Assembly (NCBI GenBank): GCA_014799565.1
Contig: JAAVHT010000081.1
Span: 1 to 33,017, forward strand
Source: Clostridiales bacterium
GTDB lineage: Bacteria; Bacillota; Clostridia; Oscillospirales; Oscillospiraceae
Length of the DNA stretch: 33,017 bases
Direction of reading: 5' to 3'
Both the position numbers and the translations under genes were made by a program. Positions 1 through 8,863 of the stretch are shown here, one piece after another. Position 1 is the stretch's first letter; each line of letters begins with the position of its first letter. The notes under the pieces are model-generated. The model saw only the letters and a program-made list of their open reading frames with translations, made no database searches and was not told where the DNA came from.

Positions 1-606
<606 letters not shown>

Positions 607-620
607 AAAATATTGTGTAG

Positions 621-665
621 GGCACCCTCATCCGCAGCGCGGATGGGGGTGCCTTTTATTTTTTT
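621..665 (+). terminator. Rho-independent terminator of eno
   Basis: A near-perfect 15-bp stem (621-635 with 639-653) with loop AGC is followed by a T-rich run at 654-665. It separates eno from the phage-like cluster, so the cluster needs its own promoter or read-through. Confidence 0.93.
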
Positions 666-728
666 GCCTTGCACCGGGACGGGCAACAAAACGGGTGTTC
701 GCCAAGTGCGGTGCGAGGAGGTTTGGAA

Positions 729-1049
729 TTGGGTACACGGGAAAAATCTGAGGAACAGAAAATCCGAAAGGAACTGCTGGCCTATCTGCGCAAGCTGGCA
801 AGGTGGAAAAACAACGACGTGGTGAAGCTGGCCTTTTTGGGGCCGGAGGACGCGGATCGGGTGGATCAGATGGATCTCACCGGGGTGGTGGAGCTGAAGC
901 GGAACGCCAACGGCACCTTTGAGACTAAGTTTGTGGATAAGGTTCGAGTGCTGGCCATGCTGCGGGAGCTGATGGAGGAGCGCCGGGACGGGAAGCTGGA
1001 GGACTTTTTGGATGGGCTGTACAAGCAAGGGAACGGCGATGAGGCGTGA
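729..1049 (+). CDS. Phage terminase small subunit, short form
   Basis: This is the putative DNA-recognition subunit of a phage packaging motor. The 106-residue product ends with a stretch (VELKRNANGTFETKFVDKV then RVLAMLREL) that resembles the C-terminal part of PBSX XtmA-type small terminases. The start is taken as TTG at 729 because GAGGAGG at 715-721 lies 7 bases upstream; a TTG at 669 in the same frame has no such site. It is shorter than many small terminases and I see little room for a full N-terminal helix-turn-helix DNA-binding domain. Its stop overlaps the GTG start of the large subunit, which fits translational coupling. Confidence 0.72.
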   Translation: MGTREKSEEQKIRKELLAYLRKLARWKNNDVVKLAFLGPEDADRVDQMDLTGVVELKRNANGTFETKFVDKVRVLAMLRELMEERRDGKLEDFLDGLYKQGNGDEA

Positions 1050-2281
1050 GGCGGCTTCAATTTTCGCCCAAGCAGAGAAAAGTGCTGGAGTGGTGGCAGG
1101 ACGGAACATTTGACGCCGTCATCTGCGATGGGGCGGTGCGCTCCGGCAAGACGTTTGCGCTGAGCGTCTCTTTCTTTTTGTGGGCCATGACGCGCTTCCA
1201 GCGGCAGCGGTTCGGGCTGTGCGCCACTTCCATCAACGGCGTGCGGCGGAACCTGCTTGCTCAGGCGCGGCCTGTATTGGAAGCATGGGGGTTCCGGTGG
1301 GAGGAGAAGGTCAGCCGGAATGAGGTAACAGTCTGCGGCGGGGGCAGGGAAAACGTATTTTACCTTTACGGCGGACGGGACGAGGGCAGCGCCGCCTCCA
1401 TCCAGGGGGTGACGCTGGCAGGGGTGCTGCTGGACGAGGCGGCGCTCATGCCCCGCTCCTTTGTGGAGCAGGCCTGCGCCCGGTGTTCGGTGAAGGGTGG
1501 GAAGATCTGGTTTTCCTGCAACCCCGCCGGCCCGGAGCACTGGTTTTACAAAGAGTGGATCTGCAAGGCGGCGGAGAAGAACGCGCTGTACCTGCGCTTT
1601 GCCATGGAGGACAACCCGGCTCTGTCCCAATCGACCCGAGAGCGCTATGAGCGGATGTTCCGGGGCACCTTTTACCGACGGTATGTGCTGGGGGAATGGG
1701 TGGCAGCGGAAGGGCTGGTGTACGACTTCTTTGACGGGGACTCCATGCAAACGGCCCCGGAGGGGCCGTTCACTAGGTGGCGCATTTCCTGCGACTATGG
1801 CACGAGAAATCCTGCTTCCTTTGGGCTGTGGGGCGAAAAGGACGGAATTTGGTACAGAGTGACGGAATATTACTACGATGCCCGGGCGGAGGGACGGCAG
1901 AAAACCGACGGGGAGTATGTGAGCGATTTGACCCGATTGGCAGGGGGACGGTGCATTGAAACGGTCATCGTGGACCCGTCGGCGGCCAGCTTTATCGAGG
2001 CGCTGAGAAGAGAGGGCTGGACAGTGCGGCCTGCGGACAACCGGGTGCTGGAGGGGATTCGACGGACGGCGGAGGCGTTGAAATCTGGCAGAATCGTCAT
2101 CTGTAAGGGATGCGAGGCGGCGGCCAGGGAGTTTTCCATGTACTGCTGGGAGGACGACGGGGCCAAAGACCGGGTGAGAAAGGAAAACGACCACGCCATG
2201 GATGATATCCGCTACTTTGTGATGAGCCTGGACAGCTGCGGCGGAAGCGCGGCCAGGTTTGTGGAGCGGGGGAGCTTTTAG
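1046..2281 (+). CDS. Phage terminase large subunit (packaging ATPase/nuclease)
   Basis: This motor protein pumps DNA into a prohead and cuts the concatemer. The 411 residues show both expected domains. The ATPase has a Walker A-like GAVRSGKT (about residues 29-36) and a Walker B ending in LLDEAA (Asp130, Glu131). The C-terminal RNase H-like nuclease has candidate metal-binding acids in SCDYGTRN (Asp250), VIVDPSAASF (Asp310) and DDIRYF (Asp386/387). Full length and intact catalytic residues suggest an active enzyme. The GTG start overlaps the end of the small subunit. It is related to PBSX XtmB-type terminases. Confidence 0.95.
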   Translation: MRRLQFSPKQRKVLEWWQDGTFDAVICDGAVRSGKTFALSVSFFLWAMTRFQRQRFGLCATSINGVRRNLLAQARPVLEAWGFRWEEKVSRNEVTVCGGGRENVFYLYGGRDEGSAASIQGVTLAGVLLDEAALMPRSFVEQACARCSVKGGKIWFSCNPAGPEHWFYKEWICKAAEKNALYLRFAMEDNPALSQSTRERYERMFRGTFYRRYVLGEWVAAEGLVYDFFDGDSMQTAPEGPFTRWRISCDYGTRNPASFGLWGEKDGIWYRVTEYYYDARAEGRQKTDGEYVSDLTRLAGGRCIETVIVDPSAASFIEALRREGWTVRPADNRVLEGIRRTAEALKSGRIVICKGCEAAAREFSMYCWEDDGAKDRVRKENDHAMDDIRYFVMSLDSCGGSAARFVERGSF

Positions 2282-2356
2282 GCGAAGCGTGACAGCAATG
2301 TGGTAGAAGTGCCCGAAAGGGATTTCTATAAAATTATCTGCGAGAGGAGAATGAAC

Positions 2357-2704
2357 ATGGACATTTGTTTTGAGGGCGTAGGTCAGGTGGCCGCTACCTT
2401 TCAGGTGAACGGCGAGGTGCTGCCCGGTATGGCGGTGGCGCTTACGGACGACGGCACCGTAGGCCTGGGGGCTGACGGCGGCCTGCCCTGCGGCGTGCTG
2501 CTGGGCGGTGTGCGGAGCGGCGCGGCAGTGGTGCAGATCGGTGGCGCGGCCAAGACGGCATACACCGGTACCGCCCCCAAGGCGGGCTGGCAGGGGCTGG
2601 CCCTGGACGGAAAGGGCGGCGTCAAGACCGTGACCACGGGCGGGCTGAACTGCCTGGTGCTGGCGGTGGACGAGGACGAGAAGTCCGTCGTCATCAAACT
2701 GTAA
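2357..2704 (+). CDS. Probable capsid decoration protein (DUF2190-like)
   Basis: This small beta-rich protein (115 residues) is full of Gly, Ala and Val and lies directly before the major capsid gene. That position and the composition (GVLLGGVRSGAAVV, GTAPKAGWQGL, EKSVVIKL) fit head decoration or cement proteins of the DUF2190 type, which stabilise capsids from outside. The start is placed at ATG 2357, 7 bases after GAGAGGAG; ATG 2351 in the same frame is too close to that site. The assignment rests on position and general character rather than a diagnostic motif. Confidence 0.55.
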   Translation: MDICFEGVGQVAATFQVNGEVLPGMAVALTDDGTVGLGADGGLPCGVLLGGVRSGAAVVQIGGAAKTAYTGTAPKAGWQGLALDGKGGVKTVTTGGLNCLVLAVDEDEKSVVIKL

Positions 2705-2717
2705 GGAGGAATTGTTT

Positions 2718-3728
2718 ATGGCGCAGAGATTTGACAATTTGAAGCTGGAGAAGGGTATGTACCACGAGGCGGGCAAGTCCTTTACCCAGGTGCTGGAAAA
2801 GCTGGATCCCAGTGAGCAGTACCGAGGCACCGCCCTGGAGGGGCTGGACGCCTACCAGCGGCAGCTCAAGCGGTTCGACATCCGGGTGAAGGGCGCGGGC
2901 TCCGACCTGGTGGACAAGTTTTTCTCCACCAGCCAGTCGGCGGTGCTGTTCCCCGAGTACATTGCCAGGGCTGTGAAGGTGGGCATGGAGGAGGCCAACA
3001 TCCTGCCCGACATCACTGCCACTGAGACCCTCATTGAGGGCATGGATTACCGCTCCATCACCTCCGTGCCCGAGGACGAGAAACAGCTCAAGCAGGTGGC
3101 AGAGGGCGCGGCCATCCCCCAGACCACCGTGCGCACCCGGGACAGCCTGGTGAAGCTCCACAAGCGGGGCAGGATGCTGGTGGCCTCCTACGAAGCCATC
3201 CGGTTCCAGAAGCTGGACCTGTTCTCCGTCACCCTGCGGCAGATCGGCGCGCAAATCGGCCGGATGCACCTGGAGGACGCCATCAACGTCATCCTGAACG
3301 GCGACGGCAACGACAACGCCGCCCAGGAAAGCGCCGTGGAGACGGCGGGTAAGCTGACCTATCAGGATCTGCTGGCTTTCTGGAACGAGTTCGAGCCCTA
3401 TCAGCTCAACACCCTGTTGGTGGGTACGGACACTATGCCCAAGCTGCTGGGTATGAGCCAGATGCAGGACGCCGCGGCGGGCCTGGATTTCCATGGCACA
3501 GGCAAGCTCATCACCCCCATGGGCGCCAAGGTGCTGCGCACCTCCGCCGTGCCCCAGGGCAAGATCATCGGCCTGGACAAGAACTACGCCCTGGAGATGG
3601 TCAAGGCCGGCGACGTGATGGTGGAGTATGACAAGATCATCGACCGCCAGCTGGAGCGGGCCGCCATCACCACCATCTCCGGCTACGCCAAGATCTTTGA
3701 GGACGCCAGCCGGGTGCTGACGGTCTGA
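2718..3728 (+). CDS. Phage major capsid protein
   Basis: This 336-residue protein should form the icosahedral head shell. It has the look of an HK97-fold capsid: an N-terminal helical region, then segments such as GMDYRSITS, KRGRMLVASYE, and a C-terminal part with LDKNYALEMV and VMVEYDKIIDRQLERAAIT that resembles the end of many Firmicutes capsids. AAGGAGGA at 2703-2710 precedes ATG 2718 by 7 bases, a strong site suited to an abundant protein. The frame is intact. The gene lies upstream of portal and protease, the reverse of the usual order in PBSX, lambda or HK97. Confidence 0.85.
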   Translation: MAQRFDNLKLEKGMYHEAGKSFTQVLEKLDPSEQYRGTALEGLDAYQRQLKRFDIRVKGAGSDLVDKFFSTSQSAVLFPEYIARAVKVGMEEANILPDITATETLIEGMDYRSITSVPEDEKQLKQVAEGAAIPQTTVRTRDSLVKLHKRGRMLVASYEAIRFQKLDLFSVTLRQIGAQIGRMHLEDAINVILNGDGNDNAAQESAVETAGKLTYQDLLAFWNEFEPYQLNTLLVGTDTMPKLLGMSQMQDAAAGLDFHGTGKLITPMGAKVLRTSAVPQGKIIGLDKNYALEMVKAGDVMVEYDKIIDRQLERAAITTISGYAKIFEDASRVLTV

Positions 3729-4906
3729 TGAGCGGGAAAAAACGAAACACAGAGCGGGGGGCGGCTGCCGCCGCCGGCCGCGGGGAGATGGCAGCTGCCG
3801 CCGCCCAGCTCCGGGACGCGGGACGGCACCCGTTCACGCAACTGGACGGGTATGTGCCCCTCCATCACGGGGAAATCGCGCTGTACCGGGCCATCCGGGA
3901 GGCGGTGCCGGTGGTGGACGCCGCCATCTGCAAGCTGGTGCGGCTGTGCGGCGGAGTGAGTGCCGCCTGCCGGGATGAGCGGGCCCAGGAGGGACTGGAT
4001 CGGTTTCTGCGCACTGTGCCCGTGGGCCGGGGGCAGCGGGGCATTCAAGCCTTCTTGGATCAGTATCTGGACTCTATGATCACCTGCGGCCGGGCGGTGG
4101 GCGAGATCGTCCCCAGCCGGGACGGGCGGGACATCGCCGCCCTGCTGTGCGCCGACGTGGGTCGGGTGGAGATCCGCGAGGGGGACAGTCCGCTGGACTT
4201 TGCCCTGTGCATCCGGGATAGCGACGGCAAGGTGAGGGAGGCGGAGCGGCAGGAGCTGCTGCTGTTCACTCCCTTCCAGCCGGAGACCTGCGCACCCTAT
4301 GGGGTGTCCATGCTGCGCTCCATGCCCTTTTTGGCGGAGATCTTTGTGAAAATCTTTGAGGCCATGGGCAAGAACTGGGAGCGGATGGGCAACGTGCGCT
4401 TTGCCGTGGTGTGCAAGGGCGAAAACGGCGCTCTGGCCCAGGAGCGGTGCAACACGGTGGCAAAGGAGTGGGGCGCCGCCATGCAGGCGGGCCGGGACGG
4501 CGCGGTGCGGGACTTCGTGTGCGCCGGGGATGTGGAGATCCGGACCATCGGGGCGGACAACCAGGTGCTGGACAGCGAGGTGCCCGTGCGTCAGATTTTG
4601 GAACAGTTGGTGGCCAAGACGGGTATCCCGCCTTTCCTGCTGGGGCTGAGCTGGTCGTCCACCGAGCGGATGAGCAGCCAGCAGGCCGACATCATGACCA
4701 GCGAGATCGCCGCCATCCGGCGGGGGCTGGAGCCGGTGGTGGAGCGGATTTGTGAGTTCTGGCTGCGGCTGCGGGGATTTGACGACCATGTGGACATCGA
4801 CTGGGCGGACGTGAACCTCCAGGATGAGGAGTCGGAGGCCAGAGCGGCGCTGTACCGGGCCCAGGCCAGGGCCATGGAGGAGGAGAATGGAAATGCAGAT
4901 CAGTAA
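3728..4906 (+). CDS. Phage portal protein
   Basis: The portal is the dodecameric ring at one capsid vertex through which DNA passes and to which the tail attaches. The 392-residue product has the helical, Arg/Glu-rich make-up of this family. It carries the typical late segment for the choice of target, TGIPPFLLGL followed by STERMSSQQADIM and a long helix ending EFWLRLRGF, as in clostridial phage portals. The first 30 residues are Ala/Arg-rich and probably disordered. Its ATG overlaps the capsid stop by one base. Confidence 0.82.
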   Translation: MSGKKRNTERGAAAAAGRGEMAAAAAQLRDAGRHPFTQLDGYVPLHHGEIALYRAIREAVPVVDAAICKLVRLCGGVSAACRDERAQEGLDRFLRTVPVGRGQRGIQAFLDQYLDSMITCGRAVGEIVPSRDGRDIAALLCADVGRVEIREGDSPLDFALCIRDSDGKVREAERQELLLFTPFQPETCAPYGVSMLRSMPFLAEIFVKIFEAMGKNWERMGNVRFAVVCKGENGALAQERCNTVAKEWGAAMQAGRDGAVRDFVCAGDVEIRTIGADNQVLDSEVPVRQILEQLVAKTGIPPFLLGLSWSSTERMSSQQADIMTSEIAAIRRGLEPVVERICEFWLRLRGFDDHVDIDWADVNLQDEESEARAALYRAQARAMEEENGNADQ

Positions 4907-5762
4907 AGACGCGGCGGTGAAGGCCATCGGCGTCCCCGAGGAGGGGGAGCTGGCTCTCATTAACCGCCTCACCCGGCGGGAGCTCATGGCGGACGAGGTG
5001 TACACCTTCGCCCTGCGGCTGTGCGACAACGACATCGACCGGGACTTTGAGCGGTTTGACGGCAGCACATTGGACCAGCTGGCCCCCATGTTCGTGGGGG
5101 TGTCCGGAGTGTTCGACCATCAGTGGTCCGCCAAAGGGCAGACTGCCCGCATTTACCGCACTGAGGTGGTGGGCGGGGACGGCACTGTCACCACAGACGG
5201 GCGGCCCTACCGCTATCTCAAAGGATGGGCCTACCTGATGCGCACCGACGAGAACGCCGCCCTTATCGCCGAGATCGATGGTGGCATCAAACGGGAGGTC
5301 AGCGTGGGCTGCGCGGTGGAACGGGTCGTGTGCTCTGTTTGCGGCGGCGAGCTGGGCGATTGTCCCCACGAGAGGGGGGAGGAGTACGATGGGCAGGTGT
5401 GCCACGGCGTACTCACCGGGGCAACCGACGCTTATGAGTGGTCTTTTGTGGCGGTGCCCGCCCAGCGGAAGGCCGGGGTCATCAAGAGCGCGGGCGGGCG
5501 CATGGAGGATGAGGCCCGGCTGGGGCGGAAGTACCTCAAGGGCCTGCGCCGCGAAATGGTGCGGCTGGCGGGCATCGCCGAGCCGGACGCGGAACACCGG
5601 CTGTTGGAAAAGGTGGCGGACAGGCTGGACGAGGAAGAGCTGCTGGGGCTCATCAAGCTGTACCGGGGGAAGGCAGACAAGCTGCTGGGCTCTGGTGTGC
5701 AGTTGAGCTACGGCGAGCAGGCCGTGCCGCCTGAGATCGCCGACGGGGCCTTCCTGATTTAG
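4893..5762 (+). CDS. Prohead serine protease with Cys-rich insert
   Basis: This 289-residue protein resembles HK97/U35-type prohead proteases, which mature the capsid by cleaving scaffold and capsid N termini. The candidate catalytic His76 lies in GVFDHQWSAKGQTARI and Ser137 in KREVSVGC. The typical closing strand EWSFVAVPAQRKAG follows. Between Ser137 and that strand sits an insert with Cys147, Cys150 and further Cys and His residues (GDCPHERG, GQVCHG) that could bind zinc. The C-terminal third is helical and charged and may act as scaffold, which would explain why no separate scaffold gene is seen. Start ATG 4893 is 7 bases after GGAGGAGGAG, inside the portal end. Confidence 0.75.
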   Translation: MQISKDAAVKAIGVPEEGELALINRLTRRELMADEVYTFALRLCDNDIDRDFERFDGSTLDQLAPMFVGVSGVFDHQWSAKGQTARIYRTEVVGGDGTVTTDGRPYRYLKGWAYLMRTDENAALIAEIDGGIKREVSVGCAVERVVCSVCGGELGDCPHERGEEYDGQVCHGVLTGATDAYEWSFVAVPAQRKAGVIKSAGGRMEDEARLGRKYLKGLRREMVRLAGIAEPDAEHRLLEKVADRLDEEELLGLIKLYRGKADKLLGSGVQLSYGEQAVPPEIADGAFLI

Positions 5763-5773
5763 GAGGCGGATGG

Positions 5774-6127
5774 ATGATAGAACAGGTGATGGAGCTGGCG
5801 CAGGCGCTGGGAGGCGCGGGGCAGGACGAGGACGTGCTGCGGATGCTGTGCGTCAACGCCTGCCAAATGCTGGATCGGCGGCTGCGGGACGGCCTGACGC
5901 CGGAGGACTGCCAGGGGGCTTACCCCCTGGCGGCGGCGTGGTTGGCCATGGACTGGCTGCGGTGCGGTCAGGGCTTGGAAGGGATCACGTCCTTGTCCGC
6001 CGGGGATATCTCCGTGCGCCGGGAGACAGGGGGCAGCGACGGCTCGAAGCTGACACAGAGGGCGTTTGAGCTGATGGCTCCGTTTTTCAAAGACGACGGG
6101 TTTGTGTTTCGGGGGGTGAGAGGTTGA
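5774..6127 (+). CDS. Head-tail connector (adaptor) protein
   Basis: This 117-residue helical protein follows the head genes, with AGGAGG eleven bases upstream of ATG 5774. Its make-up (helices with LRMLCVNACQMLDRRL, AAAWLAMDWL, then GDISVRRE and a C-terminal FELMAPFF helix) resembles the gp6/YqbG-type head-tail connectors that form a ring below the portal. The identification rests on this pattern and on location between protease and sheath. Confidence 0.6.
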   Translation: MIEQVMELAQALGGAGQDEDVLRMLCVNACQMLDRRLRDGLTPEDCQGAYPLAAAWLAMDWLRCGQGLEGITSLSAGDISVRRETGGSDGSKLTQRAFELMAPFFKDDGFVFRGVRG

Positions 6128-6459
6128 TCGAGGCGTTTGAGTGGGTCATCAAGACCTATGGGCAGGAGATGGTGTGCCGCAAAGAGGACGGCGCCGAGGC
6201 GGGCCGGGGTATGGCCATTGTCCAGCCCATGACCCAGGCGGATTGGCAGTACACCGCCGGGGCGCTGGGCAGCTACTCCCAGGACAAATTCCTGGGACTG
6301 GCGGAGCCGGGACTGCCCATGGACAAAGTCGGGCCTGGGGGCTGGCTGGAGTGGGGCGGCGGACGCTATGAGGTGATGACTGTGCGGCCCATCTGGGTGG
6401 GCGGACAGGTCACCCACCTGTGGCTGGCCCTGCGGCCCTGCCCGGAGAACGCGCCATGA
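6124..6459 (+). CDS. Probable head-closure/minor structural protein
   Basis: This 111-residue protein starts at TTG 6124, overlapping the previous stop. The sequence is beta-rich in the second half (GGWLEWGGGRYEVM, HLWLALRPC), a pattern seen in head-completion proteins (SPP1 gp16/XkdH-like) that close the portal channel. In PBSX-type clusters the gene between connector and tail terminator has this role. No diagnostic motif is visible, so the role is from position. Confidence 0.5.
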   Translation: MIEAFEWVIKTYGQEMVCRKEDGAEAGRGMAIVQPMTQADWQYTAGALGSYSQDKFLGLAEPGLPMDKVGPGGWLEWGGGRYEVMTVRPIWVGGQVTHLWLALRPCPENAP

Positions 6460-6956
6460 ACGGGGCGCTGAATACCCTGCGGGAGGCGGTGGCCCAACAG
6501 CTGCGGCAGGCGGGGGTGAACGCCGTCACAGCCATGGAGAGCCAGCGTGCCAGCCGGTGGAGAGAGGCTGTGGCGGCCGTTTCCCTCAGCCGGGTGGTGT
6601 GCGCCCCCGGTGGGTTCAAGGACTACCTGGGAATGCGCCGGGAGCCCGATGGAGCCGAGCGAGAGCTCTATGGCCGGGAGGTGGAGCTGACCCTGGCACT
6701 GGACATCTACGCCCCCAGGGACGGAGGCGAAAGCGCCTGCCAGCAGGCGGCGGAGACGGTCACTGAGGTGCTGGTGTGCCAGGGGGCGGCGGGGCTGACC
6801 GCCCTGGAGCTTCAGACAGGCCGGGTGGAGTTCCTGGAGAGTACGGGGCTGTACCGCTTGCAGGTAAACTGCCGGTGCAAGGCGTGGCTGGTGGCCGCTG
6901 CGGAAAGCGGCGGCGGGACCTTTGTGGACTTTGAGGTGAAAGGAAGGATGAAATGA
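6456..6956 (+). CDS. Probable tail terminator/tail completion protein
   Basis: This 166-residue protein is encoded immediately before the sheath gene, where PBSX-type phages encode the protein that caps the tail tube. The start is ATG 6456, overlapping the preceding stop. An N-terminal helix is followed by alternating strands (REVELTLALDIYAP, RLQVNCRCKAWLVAA), consistent with the tail-terminator fold. Its stop overlaps the sheath start (ATGA). The role is inferred from order and predicted fold type only. Confidence 0.5.
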   Translation: MNGALNTLREAVAQQLRQAGVNAVTAMESQRASRWREAVAAVSLSRVVCAPGGFKDYLGMRREPDGAERELYGREVELTLALDIYAPRDGGESACQQAAETVTEVLVCQGAAGLTALELQTGRVEFLESTGLYRLQVNCRCKAWLVAAAESGGGTFVDFEVKGRMK

Positions 6957-7987
6957 GCATAGCAACCAATCATGAGAGACCGGGAGTATATTCCTCCTAT
7001 GAGACATCCAGCCTGACCGCTGCCTCGGTGGGAGGCAGCAAGGTGGCGGTGGTGGCCGCCGCGCCGGGGGTGAGTGGAAAGAGCGTCTATCAGTGGACCA
7101 GCTACAGCAAGGCGGAGGGGGACGTGGGCGACTGCGCGCTGAGCCGCCTGGCCCAGCTGGCCATCCGAAACGGCGCGGGCGTGGTATACGGCGTACCCGC
7201 CGGGGAGGACTATGCCGCCGCCTTTGCCACGGTGGCCGCCATTGAGGATGCGGCGGTGGTGGTGTGCGACAGCACAGACCTGGCCATACAGCAGGCGCTG
7301 AAAACCATGGTGCAGGAGTGCTCCGGCCTTCGGAGGGAGCGCATCGCCGTGGTGGGGGGCGCCGCCGGCGAGAGCGCGGAGCAGCTGGTGAAACGGGCCG
7401 AGGGGCTCAACTGCGAACGGGTGGTGCTGGTGGCCCCCGGCGCGGGGGACGGCTCCGGCGGTGTCTCCTGCGCCGCGGCGGTGGCGGGAGCCATCGCGGG
7501 GAACACCGATCCCGCCCTGCCCCTGGGCGGCGCGCAACTCTATGGGCTGGACGGGCTGGAGTGCAGCTATGACGACAACGACATCGACCTGCTGATTCGG
7601 GGCGGCGTGACGCCGCTGGAGATGCTGGCGGGGTCGTACTACGTTGTGCGGGGCATCACCACCAGAACCACCACCGGCGGCGCAGAGGACGCCACATGGC
7701 GGGAGCTGACCACCATCCTGGTGGTGGACGAAGTGATCCCCGGCCTGCGCAATTCCCTGCGCTCCAAGTTCAGCCGCGCCAAAAATACCACTCAGACCCG
7801 GGGCGCCATTCGCTCCCAGACGGTGATGGAGCTGGAAAAGCGGGTGAGCCGGGAGATCATCGACAGTTATGAGGACGTGACGGTGTCCGCCCTGGAGGAC
7901 GACCCCACGGTGTGCCTGGTGGAGTTCGCTTTCACCGTGGCCCATGGGCTGAACCAGATCTGGCTGTCCGCTCATATCACCGTTTGA
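6953..7987 (+). CDS. Contractile tail sheath protein (XkdK-like)
   Basis: The sheath surrounds the tail tube and contracts to drive it through a cell envelope. The 344-residue product matches PBSX XkdK-type sheaths. It opens with an RPGVYSSYE strand, has an alternating alpha/beta centre (KVAVVAAAPG, NGAGVVYGVPAGEDYAAAF), and ends with the conserved core around WRELTTILVVDEV, ALEDDPTVCLVEFAFTVAHG and a C-terminal HITV strand. It is on the short side for sheaths but contains both ends, which carry the inter-subunit linkers. It proves the module is of myovirus/contractile type. Confidence 0.92.
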   Translation: MSIATNHERPGVYSSYETSSLTAASVGGSKVAVVAAAPGVSGKSVYQWTSYSKAEGDVGDCALSRLAQLAIRNGAGVVYGVPAGEDYAAAFATVAAIEDAAVVVCDSTDLAIQQALKTMVQECSGLRRERIAVVGGAAGESAEQLVKRAEGLNCERVVLVAPGAGDGSGGVSCAAAVAGAIAGNTDPALPLGGAQLYGLDGLECSYDDNDIDLLIRGGVTPLEMLAGSYYVVRGITTRTTTGGAEDATWRELTTILVVDEVIPGLRNSLRSKFSRAKNTTQTRGAIRSQTVMELEKRVSREIIDSYEDVTVSALEDDPTVCLVEFAFTVAHGLNQIWLSAHITV

Positions 7988-8029
7988 TAGCGCGGAGCAG
8001 GTGAGGCGTGAATACAAGGAGGTCATGAA

Positions 8030-8443
8030 ATGAGTACAAGTATCAGTGCGGGATTGAGCGCGGCGGGATTCCCCACCAGCTCGGACATCTGGCTGGAACT
8101 GGACGGGCAGAAGGTGGCGGTGGTGCAGAGCTACAGCTGCAAGGCCACCCGCACCTCCTACTCGGTGGAGGCCTTCGGCGAGGAGGAGCCGGTGGCCACT
8201 GTCCAGGGGCCGCAGAATTATGTCATCCAACTCACCAGGCTGTATGCCACCGACCAGGCCATAACCGACGGGCTGGATTTCTACAGCCTGAAAAACTTTT
8301 CCCTGGTCATCTGCAAGCCGGACCGCAAGGTGATCTACTCCGACTGCCAGTGGAGCGAGATCCAGGAGGACGCCAAGCTGGGCCAGACAGTGGCGGAAAA
8401 GCTCACCCTGGTGGCCAAGAGCCGGATGGAGACGGCGGCGTAA
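8030..8443 (+). CDS. Tail tube protein (XkdM-like)
   Basis: This 137-residue beta-barrel-like protein follows the sheath, as in PBSX. Segments such as GQKVAVVQSYSCKATR, PVATVQGPQNYVIQLTRLY and the late DCQWSEIQEDA resemble XkdM-type tube proteins, which stack as hexameric rings inside the sheath. AAGGAGGT lies just upstream of ATG 8030. It is intact and should be a main structural component. Confidence 0.85.
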   Translation: MSTSISAGLSAAGFPTSSDIWLELDGQKVAVVQSYSCKATRTSYSVEAFGEEEPVATVQGPQNYVIQLTRLYATDQAITDGLDFYSLKNFSLVICKPDRKVIYSDCQWSEIQEDAKLGQTVAEKLTLVAKSRMETAA

Positions 8444-8863
8444 ATGGACAGGGCATTTTGGGCCGGGCCGGATCGGGTGAAGGTGAAGGAAGGAACGCTG
8501 CGGCTGCTGTCCGCCCGGGAGGTGCTGGAGGCCCGCCGGGAGGGCGGCGAGCTTACCCAGAACGGCAGGGAGCGGGCGCTGTGCCGCAACGCCTGCCTCG
8601 TCGCCCGGGCGCTGGAGCGCGGTGGCAGGCCGGTGTTTGAGAGCGGCCAGGCGGCGCTGGACGGCCTGCGGGTGGAGGACATCGCACGGCTGGCGGACGC
8701 CTGGGCGGCGTTCAACCGGGAGTGCAATCCCTCGCCGCTGGACGGGGAAGAGGAGATCCAACGGCGAAAAAAAGCCTGGAGCACGCGCGTTATGAGCGCC
8801 TTCAGTGGCGCGTGCTCCGTATGTTCGGCGCTCTGCCCACCGAGGAGCGGGCGAAACAGATGA
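8444..8863 (+). CDS. Tail assembly chaperone, short (gpG/XkdN-like) product
   Basis: This is the zero-frame product of a two-frame tail-chaperone locus, 139 residues. It starts with ATG immediately after the tube stop. The body is helical (LSAREVLEARREG, GLRVEDIARLADAWAAF). In lambda, P2 and PBSX-type phages such proteins bind the tape measure and nucleate tube assembly. After the A-rich site at 8767-8773 this frame runs on for 30 Cys/Arg/Ser-rich residues that look non-conserved, as expected when the important alternative is the frameshifted product. Confidence 0.72.
   Translation: MDRAFWAGPDRVKVKEGTLRLLSAREVLEARREGGELTQNGRERALCRNACLVARALERGGRPVFESGQAALDGLRVEDIARLADAWAAFNRECNPSPLDGEEEIQRRKKAWSTRVMSAFSGACSVCSALCPPRSGRNR

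Noticed and set aside
669..728. An earlier TTG start for the small terminase
   Set aside because: No ribosome binding site; TTG 729 has GAGGAGG at ideal distance.
866..2830. A 654-codon open frame on the minus strand across terminase
   Set aside because: It lies antisense to well-recognised terminase genes, has a low-complexity His/Pro/Gln-rich composition typical of GC-rich shadow frames, and has no ribosome binding site.
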